Part shown: positions 8,422 through 15,883 of the stretch, one piece after another
Position numbering within the stretch: position 1 is the stretch's first letter
Layout of the letters: each line of letters starts with the position of its first letter
Assembly (NCBI RefSeq): GCF_900111645.1
Contig: NZ_FOHQ01000003.1
Span: 113,803-177,802 of the forward strand
DNA length: 64,000 nt
DNA from: Methanococcoides vulcani
Lineage (GTDB): Archaea > Halobacteriota > Methanosarcinia > Methanosarcinales > Methanosarcinaceae
Direction: 5' to 3'
Made by a program: the position numbers and the translations under genes
The notes under the pieces: model-generated
Database searches by the model: none
Told to the model about the DNA's origin: nothing
What the model saw: only the letters and a program-made list of their open reading frames with translations

Positions 8422-9378
8422 ATGAGAACTAATACAATCCTTTTTACTGTTGCACTCGTACTGATAGCTGTCCTTGGCGCCGGCTGTACAGACACCGATA
8501 CCGCTCTTCCTCAGAACCAATCGGAAGCAACGCCGACCGATGCGCTGTCGCCAGCTTCCAGTTCCACCGTATCTCCAGGTGAGCTCGTGGCATTCGTCGA
8601 AATAGCCTATGAATATGCGCATGTCCATGGACAGGAAGCCGCTCTCAGGGAGTTCAATAACCAGACTGGCCAGTTCGTTGACGGCGAACTTTATATCTTC
8701 GCCTACGATACCGAAGGCACCACACTGGCCCTTCCATTCCAGCCCGAGGTCCTCGGGATGAACCGGTGGAACATCACTGATGCAAACGGCACCGCGTTTA
8801 TCCAGGATATGGCAGCCACCGCACAGTCCGACGGGGGCTTCGCCCGGTATCTCTATGTAGACCCTGCAGATAACTTCACGGTCAAACAAAAACTCAGCTA
8901 CGTGATGATGGTGGACGAGGGCTGGTTCATCGGAGCCGGTATCTACGATCCGCAGGAGGATTCGCCGGTCGTGAGGACGGGCACAGATTCCCAGGTAAGA
9001 GAGAGCTTGGAATCCTTTGTAGGGGAAGCGATTGCGTATGCCCATACGAACGGAAAGGATGCCGCGATCGCGGAGTTCAATGACCAGAACGGTACGTTTG
9101 TCCGCGACAATCTCTACATTTACGCCTTCGATTATAATGGATCGACCCTGGCGCTCCCCTATCAGCCCCAGTTGATTGGAACCGATCTCTCCGGGCTTCA
9201 GGACCCCTATGGCGTAAATTACACCCAGGTCGAGATCCTTCTGGCGCAGCAAGATGGTGGTTTCATCTTCTACCATTACCATAACCCAGCTCACAATATG
9301 ACCCTTGAACCCAAGATGAGCTATGTCCAAAAGGTCGATGATACCTGGTGGCTCGGTGCAGGAGTCTATTTGAGCTAA
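8422..9378 (+). CDS. Lipoprotein with two tandem single-Cache-like domains
   Basis: Secreted, membrane-anchored protein of 318 residues. The N-terminus is a lipoprotein signal with lipobox GAGC (Cys 22), followed by a Ser/Thr/Pro/Gln-rich linker. Two homologous domains follow (about 52-185 and 190-318). Each has the same order: (A/V)xxYAHxxG-(K/Q)(D/E)AAxxEFN, then LYIFAYD or LYIYAFD, LALP(F/Y)QP, QxDGGF and the end motif WxxGAGxY, typical of small extracellular Cache domains that bind small ligands. Codon use is much richer in G and C at third positions than the neighbours, suggesting recent transfer, perhaps from a Methanomicrobiales relative. A TATA-like element about 25-30 nt upstream and lack of a ribosome site suggest an almost leaderless transcript. 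Confidence 0.85.
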   Translation: MRTNTILFTVALVLIAVLGAGCTDTDTALPQNQSEATPTDALSPASSSTVSPGELVAFVEIAYEYAHVHGQEAALREFNNQTGQFVDGELYIFAYDTEGTTLALPFQPEVLGMNRWNITDANGTAFIQDMAATAQSDGGFARYLYVDPADNFTVKQKLSYVMMVDEGWFIGAGIYDPQEDSPVVRTGTDSQVRESLESFVGEAIAYAHTNGKDAAIAEFNDQNGTFVRDNLYIYAFDYNGSTLALPYQPQLIGTDLSGLQDPYGVNYTQVEILLAQQDGGFIFYHYHNPAHNMTLEPKMSYVQKVDDTWWLGAGVYLS

Positions 9379-9388
9379 TAACGAGAAC

Positions 9389-9426
9389 GGATGCATCTAA
9401 ATTTTTTTCAGTTCCTCGATGCATCC
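9389..9426 (+). terminator. Inverted repeat with T-tract downstream of the Cache lipoprotein
   Basis: GGATGCATC (9389-9397) pairs with GATGCATCC (9418-9426) around a loop holding seven T. It lies 11 nt after the lipoprotein stop and is a plausible transcript end. Confidence 0.5.
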
Positions 9427-9601
9427 ATCTCTTACCTTTATATCCTTTTGAAAATATAGATAATGTGGGGCAGAATAGCTTTGCAAAACAGTCGTTGCTC
9501 AAGGATTTTAATTCCTCGCCGAAAAATTATAGCATTGATAACGGAAAAACTGTATCTTAAGACCAATTCAAAGACCAATGTCCACAGGAGATCATTAATT
9601 C

Positions 9602-11089
9602 ATGGAAATTACATCCGGAAACCAGAGTGTTGTAATCATAATTGCATTATATCTGCTTTTTATGCTAGCGATCGGTTTTTACTATTATAAGAGAACCGAG
9701 AACCTGTCCGACTATATTCTTGGTGGCAGGAAACTGAACAAATGGGTAACCGCTTTAAGTTCCGAGGCATCGGACATGAGCGGCTGGCTGCTTCTGGGAT
9801 TACCCGGTTATGCGTACCTTGCAGGAATGGAAGCGATATGGATCGCCCTTGGACTGGGAATCGGAACATACCTTAACTGGAAGTTCGTTGCCAAGAGGCT
9901 TCGAAAATATTCAATGGAAGCAGGTGATGCCCTCACAATTCCAGTGTATTTCGAGAACCGTTTCCGTGACAAGAGCAAACTCCTGAGAACGATCTCAGCC
10001 CTATTCATCCTGATATTCTTCCTCTTCTACACATCCTCCGGTTTCGTTGCCGGCGGTAAGCTTTTCAGCACGGTCTTCGGGGGCGAATATGTCACAGCGC
10101 TTACCATCGGAGTGCTTGCCATCATCTTCTATACTTTCATGGGAGGATTCATGGCAGTCTGCTGGACCGATTTCTTCCAGGCCCTGCTCATGATCCTTGC
10201 TATTACATTAGTACCTTTAACAGCCATGAACGGACTTGGAGGTATCTCTTCGACAACTGATATCATAAGGACGATCGATCCAAGCCTCCTGAGCCCATTA
10301 ACAGGTTCTGACGGGACCATGATCTCATTGATGGCAATAGTATCTCTCATGGCCTGGGGATTCGGTTATTTCGGACAGCCACACATCCTTGTGCGTTTCA
10401 TGGCCATCAACAACCTTGGGGAGATCAAGCAGTCCCGTGCAATAGCCATGTCATGGGTCACCATCTCCCTCGTATTTGCAGTGTTCATCGGTCTTGTCGG
10501 AAGGGCCTTTGTTCCCGAGTTCCTTGCAGGAGCAACAAGCGAGACCGTGTTCATAGTAATGGTCAACAGCCTCTTCCACCCGATCGTTGCAGGAGTAATG
10601 CTGGCAGCGATCCTGGCAGCCATAATGAGTACTGCTGACTCACAGTTACTTGTGGCATCTTCTGCTTTTACAGACATATACACGCTGCTCTTCAAGTCAG
10701 ATGCCAGCCAGAGACAACTTGTCTGGATGGGACGGTTCACGGTTATCGGAATCTCCCTTCTTGCATACTATTTCGCACTCGACCCGGAAAGTTCAGTCCT
10801 TGAACTTGTAGCCTATGCATGGGCAGGATTTGGTGCAGCTTTCGGCCCTGCCATCATCTTCTCACTATTCTCAAAGAAGATGACAAGGAATGCAGCCCTT
10901 GCAGGAATACTCATTGGTGGTATCACGGTCATCGTCTGGAAACAGCTCTCAGGTGGAATCTTCGATCTCTACGAGATCGTACCGGGATTCGTGCTTTCCA
11001 GCATTGCTATCTGGCTGGTTACCAGATTTGGTGAGGAGCCGGAACAGGAAATACAGGAAGAGTTCGAGAAAGTTCAGAGGTCGGTCTGA
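9602..11089 (+). CDS. putP: Sodium:proline symporter family protein (SSS family)
   Basis: Na+-coupled solute uptake across the cell membrane; best match in memory is the PutP branch of the SSS family, so proline is likely and a betaine is possible. 495 residues with about 13 membrane helices. Recognisable segments: YYYKRTENLSDYILGGRKLN with the SSS signature, LSSEASDMSGWLLLGLPG (helix 2, Na+ and substrate site), FYTSSGFVAGGKLF, GGFMAVCWTDFFQALLM, and ILAAIMSTADSQLLVASSAF (helix 9). AGGAG at about 9586 lies 11 nt before ATG 9602. Single gene; a T-rich tract follows the stop. In a marine methanogen this would help osmotic balance, which is inferred. Confidence 0.9.
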   Translation: MEITSGNQSVVIIIALYLLFMLAIGFYYYKRTENLSDYILGGRKLNKWVTALSSEASDMSGWLLLGLPGYAYLAGMEAIWIALGLGIGTYLNWKFVAKRLRKYSMEAGDALTIPVYFENRFRDKSKLLRTISALFILIFFLFYTSSGFVAGGKLFSTVFGGEYVTALTIGVLAIIFYTFMGGFMAVCWTDFFQALLMILAITLVPLTAMNGLGGISSTTDIIRTIDPSLLSPLTGSDGTMISLMAIVSLMAWGFGYFGQPHILVRFMAINNLGEIKQSRAIAMSWVTISLVFAVFIGLVGRAFVPEFLAGATSETVFIVMVNSLFHPIVAGVMLAAILAAIMSTADSQLLVASSAFTDIYTLLFKSDASQRQLVWMGRFTVIGISLLAYYFALDPESSVLELVAYAWAGFGAAFGPAIIFSLFSKKMTRNAALAGILIGGITVIVWKQLSGGIFDLYEIVPGFVLSSIAIWLVTRFGEEPEQEIQEEFEKVQRSV

Positions 11090-11168
11090 ACTTTTACCTT
11101 TTTTGTTTACTTCTAACTATTTCGGCAAATATAAAATAATCAAGCACAGTCCCAACAAAGACGCCTAG

Positions 11169-11477
11169 TTGATAAAAGTCGAAGGTACACTATCCGATAT
11201 TGATGAGTTATGGGATGCATTATCAAACGAAGTTACTGCAAGGACTGCCGCTGATGAGATTCTGCAAGACCAAATCTCACAGTTTGAAGAATGGAATGAA
11301 AGTTCCTTTAATGCAAGTGAGTACAAGGGGTGTCAATTTCAGATAGCATCGCTTGATAAGGTACATGCTGAAAACAAGGATTTCACGCTATTTCCTGGAA
11401 ATGACGTTGAGTATAATCTTCTAAGGAAGACTTTGGAGCTGAACGGTAATTTTGCAGAAAGTATTAAAAAATACTGA
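11169..11477 (+). CDS. Hypothetical protein, 102 aa
   Basis: Not recognised. The frame starts at TTG 11169 and is preceded by TAG. The acidic protein has an N-terminal helix containing IDELWDALSNEVTARTAADE, suggestive of a coiled coil, and a C-terminal part with one Cys. No signal peptide, no metal motif and no clear ribosome site. It lies 79 bases after the symporter stop. It may be genuine or a fragment. Confidence 0.35.
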   Translation: MIKVEGTLSDIDELWDALSNEVTARTAADEILQDQISQFEEWNESSFNASEYKGCQFQIASLDKVHAENKDFTLFPGNDVEYNLLRKTLELNGNFAESIKKY

Positions 11478-11562
11478 TCTAGGGTGATTCCAGATCAAAT
11501 ATAAGAAAATATGCTGGATGAGATACTAATATTTACCTCTTTAAAAAAGGTGGAATGATAGA

Positions 11563-12459
11563 TCACTCCAATATTTGTTCATTCTCTTTTGCCCAGGCAG
11601 GTTGGTCTATAACAAAGATCTCAAGGTCAACATCCCCAGTGTTTTCAGTGTACTGCTTTGAGTTTGCAGGTATGTGGACAAGCTTTCCTTTGCTCAGTTC
11701 AAATGGCACATCTTCTATGTAGAGCACACCTTCACCTTCAAGAACATAGTATACCTCGGGGTTCTTCATTATGTGAGGTTCAATAGACTGCCCTGCATCG
11801 ATTATCACATGTGTAAAGCTGAAATCTACATCCAGATCCCTGTCAACTTTTGCTGGGTGGATGAGATATCCAACGGATGTGTTTCCATAGCGGGTGTAAT
11901 CAACGTCTTCAAGAGTATTGGTATAGATATAGTCATTAACGTAGAACCCTGATCCTACAAGGTAGGTCTGGTTATCAAAGGATGCTGCTTTGATGAAGGT
12001 GTATTTATTTGAGGGTTCTGTCTCATCGGGTTTTGGCCAGTAGTAATCAATCCAGCCCTCTCCTTCTTCGCTCTGAGCTATGTCTATGAACAGCTGGCCT
12101 GTTGGTTTACCGTTGAAATCTTCAAGATTGCTCGTGTCCTGTCCTTCTCTGCTGACATTGGGCGGATATACCATACGTATTCCATCGTTTCTCCAGACAA
12201 AGATGTAGAAATCATCATGGAACCACTGACTGTTCTTTTCCCTGAACTGCGGGAAGGCCTGCTCTCCTTCCTCCTCTATTAACTCGACGGCTGAATTGAC
12301 CTGTGAGGCAGTAAATTCTCTTTGGGAAGCCAGTTCATTCTGTTCCTCAATTATACCCTGTTCGTCTTCACCAGTATCATCTGGTTGCACACACCCTGCA
12401 ACTACAAAGAACATTACAAGGATTAATAGAACGCAAATTACTTTCTTCAGCTCGATCAT
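11563..12459 (-). CDS. Lipoprotein with an extracellular Cache domain and a C-terminal cupin domain
   Basis: Secreted lipoprotein of 298 residues: signal and lipobox VAGC (Cys 23), an acidic linker, a Cache-like domain at about 55-180 with FHDDFYIFVWRNDGIRMVYP, WIDYYWPKP and YLVGSGFYVNDYI, and then a cupin at about 205-298 with HIMKNPEVYYVLEGEGVLYI and VHIPANSKQYTENTG. The cupin keeps the His, Glu/Tyr and turn pattern of cupin 2, so metal or small-molecule binding is likely. The two ligand-binding folds in one exported chain are unusual. Own transcript; the minus-strand upstream region holds the repeat at 12504-12585 and GTTAAC-AGT-GTTAAC (about 12645-12659). Confidence 0.83.
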   Translation of the reverse strand: MIELKKVICVLLILVMFFVVAGCVQPDDTGEDEQGIIEEQNELASQREFTASQVNSAVELIEEEGEQAFPQFREKNSQWFHDDFYIFVWRNDGIRMVYPPNVSREGQDTSNLEDFNGKPTGQLFIDIAQSEEGEGWIDYYWPKPDETEPSNKYTFIKAASFDNQTYLVGSGFYVNDYIYTNTLEDVDYTRYGNTSVGYLIHPAKVDRDLDVDFSFTHVIIDAGQSIEPHIMKNPEVYYVLEGEGVLYIEDVPFELSKGKLVHIPANSKQYTENTGDVDLEIFVIDQPAWAKENEQILE

Positions 12460-12503
12460 GTCGCAACACTCCTATATCATGTATTATTTTAGTTTCTCTT
12501 TAA

Positions 12504-12585
12504 CGTCGTGTGGGTAATTTCACCGTCCTACAAAAAATATTCACAATTCTATATCATCTCCCTGCACAATCCTTCAATTGTGATT
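12504..12585 (-). repeat. Dispersed repeat family 3, partial copy
   Basis: About 82 bp that matches the reverse complement of roughly 36430-36508: CGTCGTGTGGGTAATTT, then CCGTCCTAC, ATATTCACAATTCTA, ATCATCTCCCTGCACAATCC and TTCAATTGTGA. The end element GTGGGTAA is the inner part of the 14-bp terminal repeat of the complete copy. The other end is missing here. It lies just upstream of the Cache-cupin gene start. Confidence 0.65.
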
Positions 12586-12704
12586 TTGCTCTGATATAAA
12601 AGAGTTTGAATTTTGCGCGTAAATACTTTTGCTACATTATAAAAGTTAACAGTGTTAACATTAATTTATTAAATACGTTATACCTGTTATAATATGGAAC
12701 TTAA

Positions 12705-12959
12705 TCACCAAACATCGATTACATAAAACTTCACTTCTTTTACTTGGTTTCTATACTTTCTTGCACAAAACTCACCCCAAGTCTCCAACCTCACATGAGT
12801 ATTGAGAGTAAACGGCTTATCGCTTTTGACATTCTGCTTCATGTAATGCAATGAACCCTTAGAGAATCCCATCTTCTTCCATTTAGTATAAGACATGTCA
12901 AGGATCTTCTTTCTCAACAGATCGAAATCATCCCTTACTCCCACATGAACAGGTTTCAT
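12705..12959 (-). repeat. Dispersed coding repeat, copy C (longest open frame)
   Basis: An 84-codon frame from ATG 12959 with the longest N-terminal extension of any copy: FDLLRKKILDMSYTKWKK joined to MGFSKGSLHYMKQNVKSDKP and FTLNTHVRLETW. Compared with other copies two codons (Arg-Glu after HVR) are deleted in frame. The extension DLLRKKILDMSY is shared with copies F and G, so the family is longer than 110 bp at its 5' side. It may be a fragment of a larger gene (a Cas1-like tail from memory). Together with the family 3 repeat at 12504-12585 and the family 2 repeat at 13019-13165 it accounts for what I see in 12460-13347. Confidence 0.65.
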
Positions 12960-13018
12960 GAATTCAACGGCTTTTCTCTAGTTTGGAACAAGGTGGTGGG
13001 AGGTGTATACACAACCTC

Positions 13019-13165
13019 GTACACTTTTTTTTAGATAACTATATTCCCGAAAAGTTATGCAGGGATATATATAAAGAAAATATGGCAACGGTTTTTTGTC
13101 AATCTACTACACAACCATATTACTACCTAAAAGTGCAATGCTAGATTTTTGTAAAGCTGGAATTT
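13019..13165 (+). repeat. Dispersed repeat family 2, copy 2
   Basis: Matches 7498-7640: a TATATTCCC/GGGATATATA dyad, then AAAGAAAATATGGCAACGGTT, CAACCATATTACTACCTAAA and TTTTTGTAAAGCTGG. No gene follows on the plus strand here (the next gene is on the minus strand), so this copy is not serving as a promoter for an obvious downstream gene. Confidence 0.6.
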
Positions 13166-13347
13166 TTTGTGTAAAATGAATTTAATCAATGCCTAAAATT
13201 AGTAACAAATATTACTAATTCAGTTTCCAAAAAAGTATTAGATGAATGAGTTCTAAAAGGGAAATCAACCTGCTTGGGGTAGAGGAACATCCTTAAAGAA
13301 CTATCTTTTATACAAATCAAAGGACGTGTAATACACTTATCTACGGT

Positions 13348-14145
13348 TTATTTCGAAACGTTTGCTTTTCTCCATAGTATATTTCTTTTATCATCAATGC
13401 ACTCTATACGTCCCCTTTCATTCAAGTCTTTAAGTATTTCTGTCAGATCAGATCGTTTTATAGTTATACTGTAGCAGGCATCAAATTCATTACAAATTTG
13501 TTTAGGGGTTAAAGTCTTGTCAGCAATTATATTTTCGGTAAATCCTGTAAGATCTTCATAAGCAGCCCATGGGTAAATGATCCAGCGCCATTTAATAATT
13601 TTCTCAGCATAATAATCCGGCACGAAATCTGAACATGTTTTGTGCTGGAGGACTGCCGTTTTGATCTCTGCTGGTTTAAGGCGTTCCAGGTATTCTACGG
13701 CAAGACTTAGTGTTTTACCCGTATCTGTAACATCATCCACAACAAAGATCTTTTTACCATGAATATCAACAGAGAGTGGGAACTTTAGCTTTGCCGTCTC
13801 TTGAATGTCTGCGGCTCTTTTGTAGTGCTCGATCTTTATTGTTGTCAGGTCATCAAAAAGCAGAAAATCGCATACGAGCCTGGCAGGCACATAGCCACCT
13901 CTGCCTATCGCAATTATGATGTCAGGAACATATCCTGAATCTTTTATTTTTTGAGAAAGTGTCTTAGAAAGACTGTGTACTTCTCTAAAACCTATCAAAT
14001 CACATTTAAATGCATTACGATCAACAGGTGGATATTTATTCGCAGTTGCCATTAATATAGAATCATTTCTCATTCTGTAAAAATGTTTCGAATATTGATT
14101 TTTATATTTAGTTTCAGCCATGCATTCATTGATAGTCAAAACCAT
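13348..14145 (-). CDS. Phosphoribosyltransferase with a C-terminal winged-helix-like tail
   Basis: Cytoplasmic purine salvage-type enzyme. The PRPP-binding signature IFVVDDVTDTGKTLS and the upstream DIIIAIGRGGYVPARLVCDF place it in the xanthine/hypoxanthine-type phosphoribosyltransferase family; WRWIIYPWAAYED is another family block. After the enzyme domain about 60 residues (LTPKQICNEF to the end) look like a winged helix. The frame is open back to 14244, but its first ~20 codons lie antisense to a terminase remnant (14182-14328) and are not conserved-looking. I choose ATG 14145 with GGATGA about 5 nt upstream; 14121, 14073 and 14052 are alternatives. Substrate unknown. Confidence 0.8.
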   Translation of the reverse strand: MVLTINECMAETKYKNQYSKHFYRMRNDSILMATANKYPPVDRNAFKCDLIGFREVHSLSKTLSQKIKDSGYVPDIIIAIGRGGYVPARLVCDFLLFDDLTTIKIEHYKRAADIQETAKLKFPLSVDIHGKKIFVVDDVTDTGKTLSLAVEYLERLKPAEIKTAVLQHKTCSDFVPDYYAEKIIKWRWIIYPWAAYEDLTGFTENIIADKTLTPKQICNEFDACYSITIKRSDLTEILKDLNERGRIECIDDKRNILWRKANVSK

Positions 14146-14181
14146 TTTTTCATCCAGAATATCTTCAAGCATGTCAAGCTT

Positions 14182-14328
14182 GTGCAGGGTAGCTGGATCT
14201 ATGCATTCCTGGCAGAGCTTGAGCAGTTTCCGGAAGGTTCGCACGACGAACAGGTTGATGCATTGAGTGGTGCTGCAAGCGTGTTGATGAAAAAGAAGAA
14301 GTTCTCGTCTTATGCTGTGTTGCAGTGA
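14182..14328 (+). pseudogene. Phage terminase large subunit, C-terminal remnant
   Basis: The last ~48 codons of a terminase large subunit: GSWIYAFLAELEQFPEG followed by SHDEQVDALSGAASVL, the distinctive end of the RNase H-like nuclease domain (HDDQVDALSGA in many tailed-virus terminases). The rest of the gene, including the ATPase domain, is absent upstream, where the phosphoribosyltransferase gene occupies the other strand. The frame ends at TGA 14326-14328. Read as the scar of an excised or decayed head-tail virus. Confidence 0.75.
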
Positions 14329-14385
14329 ATCGGTATTAGTGTAAATATTTTTATACGAGTGAGAAGTTTGTATAGAAGTGGTAGT

Positions 14386-14733
14386 ATGGATTCAATAAAA
14401 AAATGCTTATATTGCAAAAATTGGGTAATAATTGAAGTAAATTCGGGATCAGCTAAAGGAGAGTGTCGGAAGCATACTCCCTTCCTTGAGGGATTCCCCG
14501 AAACTGATGTCGATACGTGGTGTGGAGAATGGGAAGACTACCATGACCCTGAATTAAAACGCGACGATTGCACCTTATGTGAACATTTTAAATACTGGAC
14601 CTCCTTCCCGAGCGAAAGGGGATATGAGTACACGTGTAAAAAGTTGAATCGTTTAATCAAACATGAAACGGTTGAAGCCCATAAATCTCCAATATGGTGC
14701 CCAGGATTTGAACATAAGAATCGATTAATGTGA
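14386..14733 (+). CDS. Cysteine-rich protein with two similar zinc-binding-like halves
   Basis: 115 residues from ATG 14386. Half 1: CLYCKNW, then GECRKHTPF, then TWCGEWEDY. Half 2: CTLCEHFKYW, then YTCKKLN, then IWCPGFEH. Each half has C-x2-C, a single Cys and a final W-C with Gly and an acidic residue, so the gene arose by internal duplication and each half probably binds one metal ion. The sequence is otherwise unrecognised. It sits 57 bases after the terminase remnant on the same strand and may be virus-derived. No clear ribosome site; an in-frame upstream start at 14359 is possible. Confidence 0.6.
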   Translation: MDSIKKCLYCKNWVIIEVNSGSAKGECRKHTPFLEGFPETDVDTWCGEWEDYHDPELKRDDCTLCEHFKYWTSFPSERGYEYTCKKLNRLIKHETVEAHKSPIWCPGFEHKNRLM

Positions 14734-14847
14734 AGGCGATCTTTACCATTGTTTTTTAATCTTAATTTGAGAAGATAATTATGGAAGAAAATGAAAAAGA
14801 GTGAGTCCCTGTGATCAGGGACTAACAAAATACGAATTTTGTCTGTC

Positions 14848-14930
14848 ATACTTTGCATTATATGAAGCAGAACGCTAAGAGCAATAAGCCGTATATTTTG
14901 AATGCTCATGTTAGGGAGAGGTTGGAGAGT
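14848..14930 (+). repeat. Dispersed coding repeat, copy D (5'-truncated)
   Basis: Begins abruptly at ACTTTGCATTATATGAAGCA and encodes LHYMKQNAKSNKPYILNAHV then RERLESF. The WKKMGFSKG part is missing. Closest to copy B at the base level (shared AAGAGCAATA and CCGTATATTTTGAATGCTC). Confidence 0.65.
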
Positions 14931-15020
14931 TTCGAAGTGAGGGTGGGTGACTTCTGCATTAGTGCCTCCTGAAAGGGGTGGGTGGAGTGTTTGCTTTTCT
15001 TTTTGGGTGGATAATGAGTA

Positions 15021-15605
15021 TCAGCTCCAGTAACCCCTGACATATGACCTTGTATTACTCAGATAGGGTGTTACGAACCTGAGCAGAAGAGGAGTTATAA
15101 GGATTGTAACAACCAGATTGCCAATGAACCATCCCCTGAAAACATTCCCGTATTCAGACCATGGGACAATTCCCCCGGCAACAAGTATGGAAGAGCCCCA
15201 TACAGCACCCACTAGATTATTGAGGAAAAGCCCAAACACAAGAAAAATGACCACATCTCTCCGAGTCCTTAGGGTGATGTCAGCGCCCAGTGAAACGAAT
15301 GCAACAAGCGGTATAAGAACCTGCCATAAATCTGCAAGGGACCATATGATATTCATTGAAAGTGGCATGTCGATAAGAGTCCCCCCACCTATCAGACAGC
15401 CCAGGTAGGCAGATATAGCACCCCACATTCCATACCACAGCCCAAAAGCGATCATGAAAGCCACTGCAAAATATATTCCAGAGACACCCGGAGCCGGAGA
15501 TATCGGGGAATTGACAATTGCAAACCTTGAAAGGAGTGTGTTGATAAGGACCAGAATTAAAAAGATACTTAGATACATTGATAAAGAATCTTTTTTAGAT
15601 TCCAT
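15021..15605 (-). CDS. Multi-pass membrane protein, MASE1-like
   Basis: A 194-residue membrane protein with five to six hydrophobic helices and little else. Segments: YLSIFLILVLINTLLSRFAI, GIYFAVAFMIAFGLWYGMWG, SLADLWQVLIPLVAFVSLGA, VVIFLVFGLFLNNLVGAVWG and WFIGNLVVTILITPLLL. The Gly-Leu-Trp-Tyr-Gly block and the helix order resemble the MASE1 sensory membrane domain, here without any attached kinase or cyclase. An ECF-type substrate-binding component is an alternative reading. ATG 15605 has GAGGG about 7 nt upstream. Function unknown. Confidence 0.65.
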   Translation of the reverse strand: MESKKDSLSMYLSIFLILVLINTLLSRFAIVNSPISPAPGVSGIYFAVAFMIAFGLWYGMWGAISAYLGCLIGGGTLIDMPLSMNIIWSLADLWQVLIPLVAFVSLGADITLRTRRDVVIFLVFGLFLNNLVGAVWGSSILVAGGIVPWSEYGNVFRGWFIGNLVVTILITPLLLRFVTPYLSNTRSYVRGYWS

Positions 15606-15730
15606 TTAAAATCCCTCTTTTATCTTTGATTAATGTGAACATAATCCAAGATCCCCGCTGAATAGACATATACAATAATTGTAGAAATACATTAATAAAT
15701 CTTTGTAATTCTTGTTTTGGAGGGAGATGA

Positions 15731-15862
15731 ATGGCAACAAGGAAGAATATGGTGTTCTCTAAGGGTACATTGCATTACATGAAGCAGAATGCCAAAAGCG
15801 ACAAGCCGTTCACTTTGAATGCTCATGTCAGGGAGAGATTAGAAACTTGGGGAGGGGTTTAA
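15731..15862 (+). CDS. Dispersed coding repeat, copy E: intact 43-aa ORF
   Basis: The only copy with a clean start, ribosome site and stop: GGAGGGAG at 15719-15726, ATG at 15731 and TAA at 15860-15862. The peptide starts MATRKNMVFSKGTLHYMKQN and continues through NAHVRERLETWGGV. The first six residues replace the WKKMG part of other copies. It could encode a stand-alone microprotein or be a repeat copy fused to a leader; the MATxx beginning echoes ATGGCAAC in repeat family 2. Confidence 0.5.
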   Translation: MATRKNMVFSKGTLHYMKQNAKSDKPFTLNAHVRERLETWGGV

Positions 15863-15883
15863 GCAAAAATATTTAGATTCGAT

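Noticed and set aside
8416-9396. 326-codon minus-strand frame opposite the Cache lipoprotein
   Set aside because: It exists because the lipoprotein is GC-rich and lacks stop complements; the plus strand has the signal peptide and domain repeats.
14146-14244. Phosphoribosyltransferase start at 14244
   Set aside because: The extra N-terminal codons are antisense to the terminase remnant and do not resemble the enzyme family.
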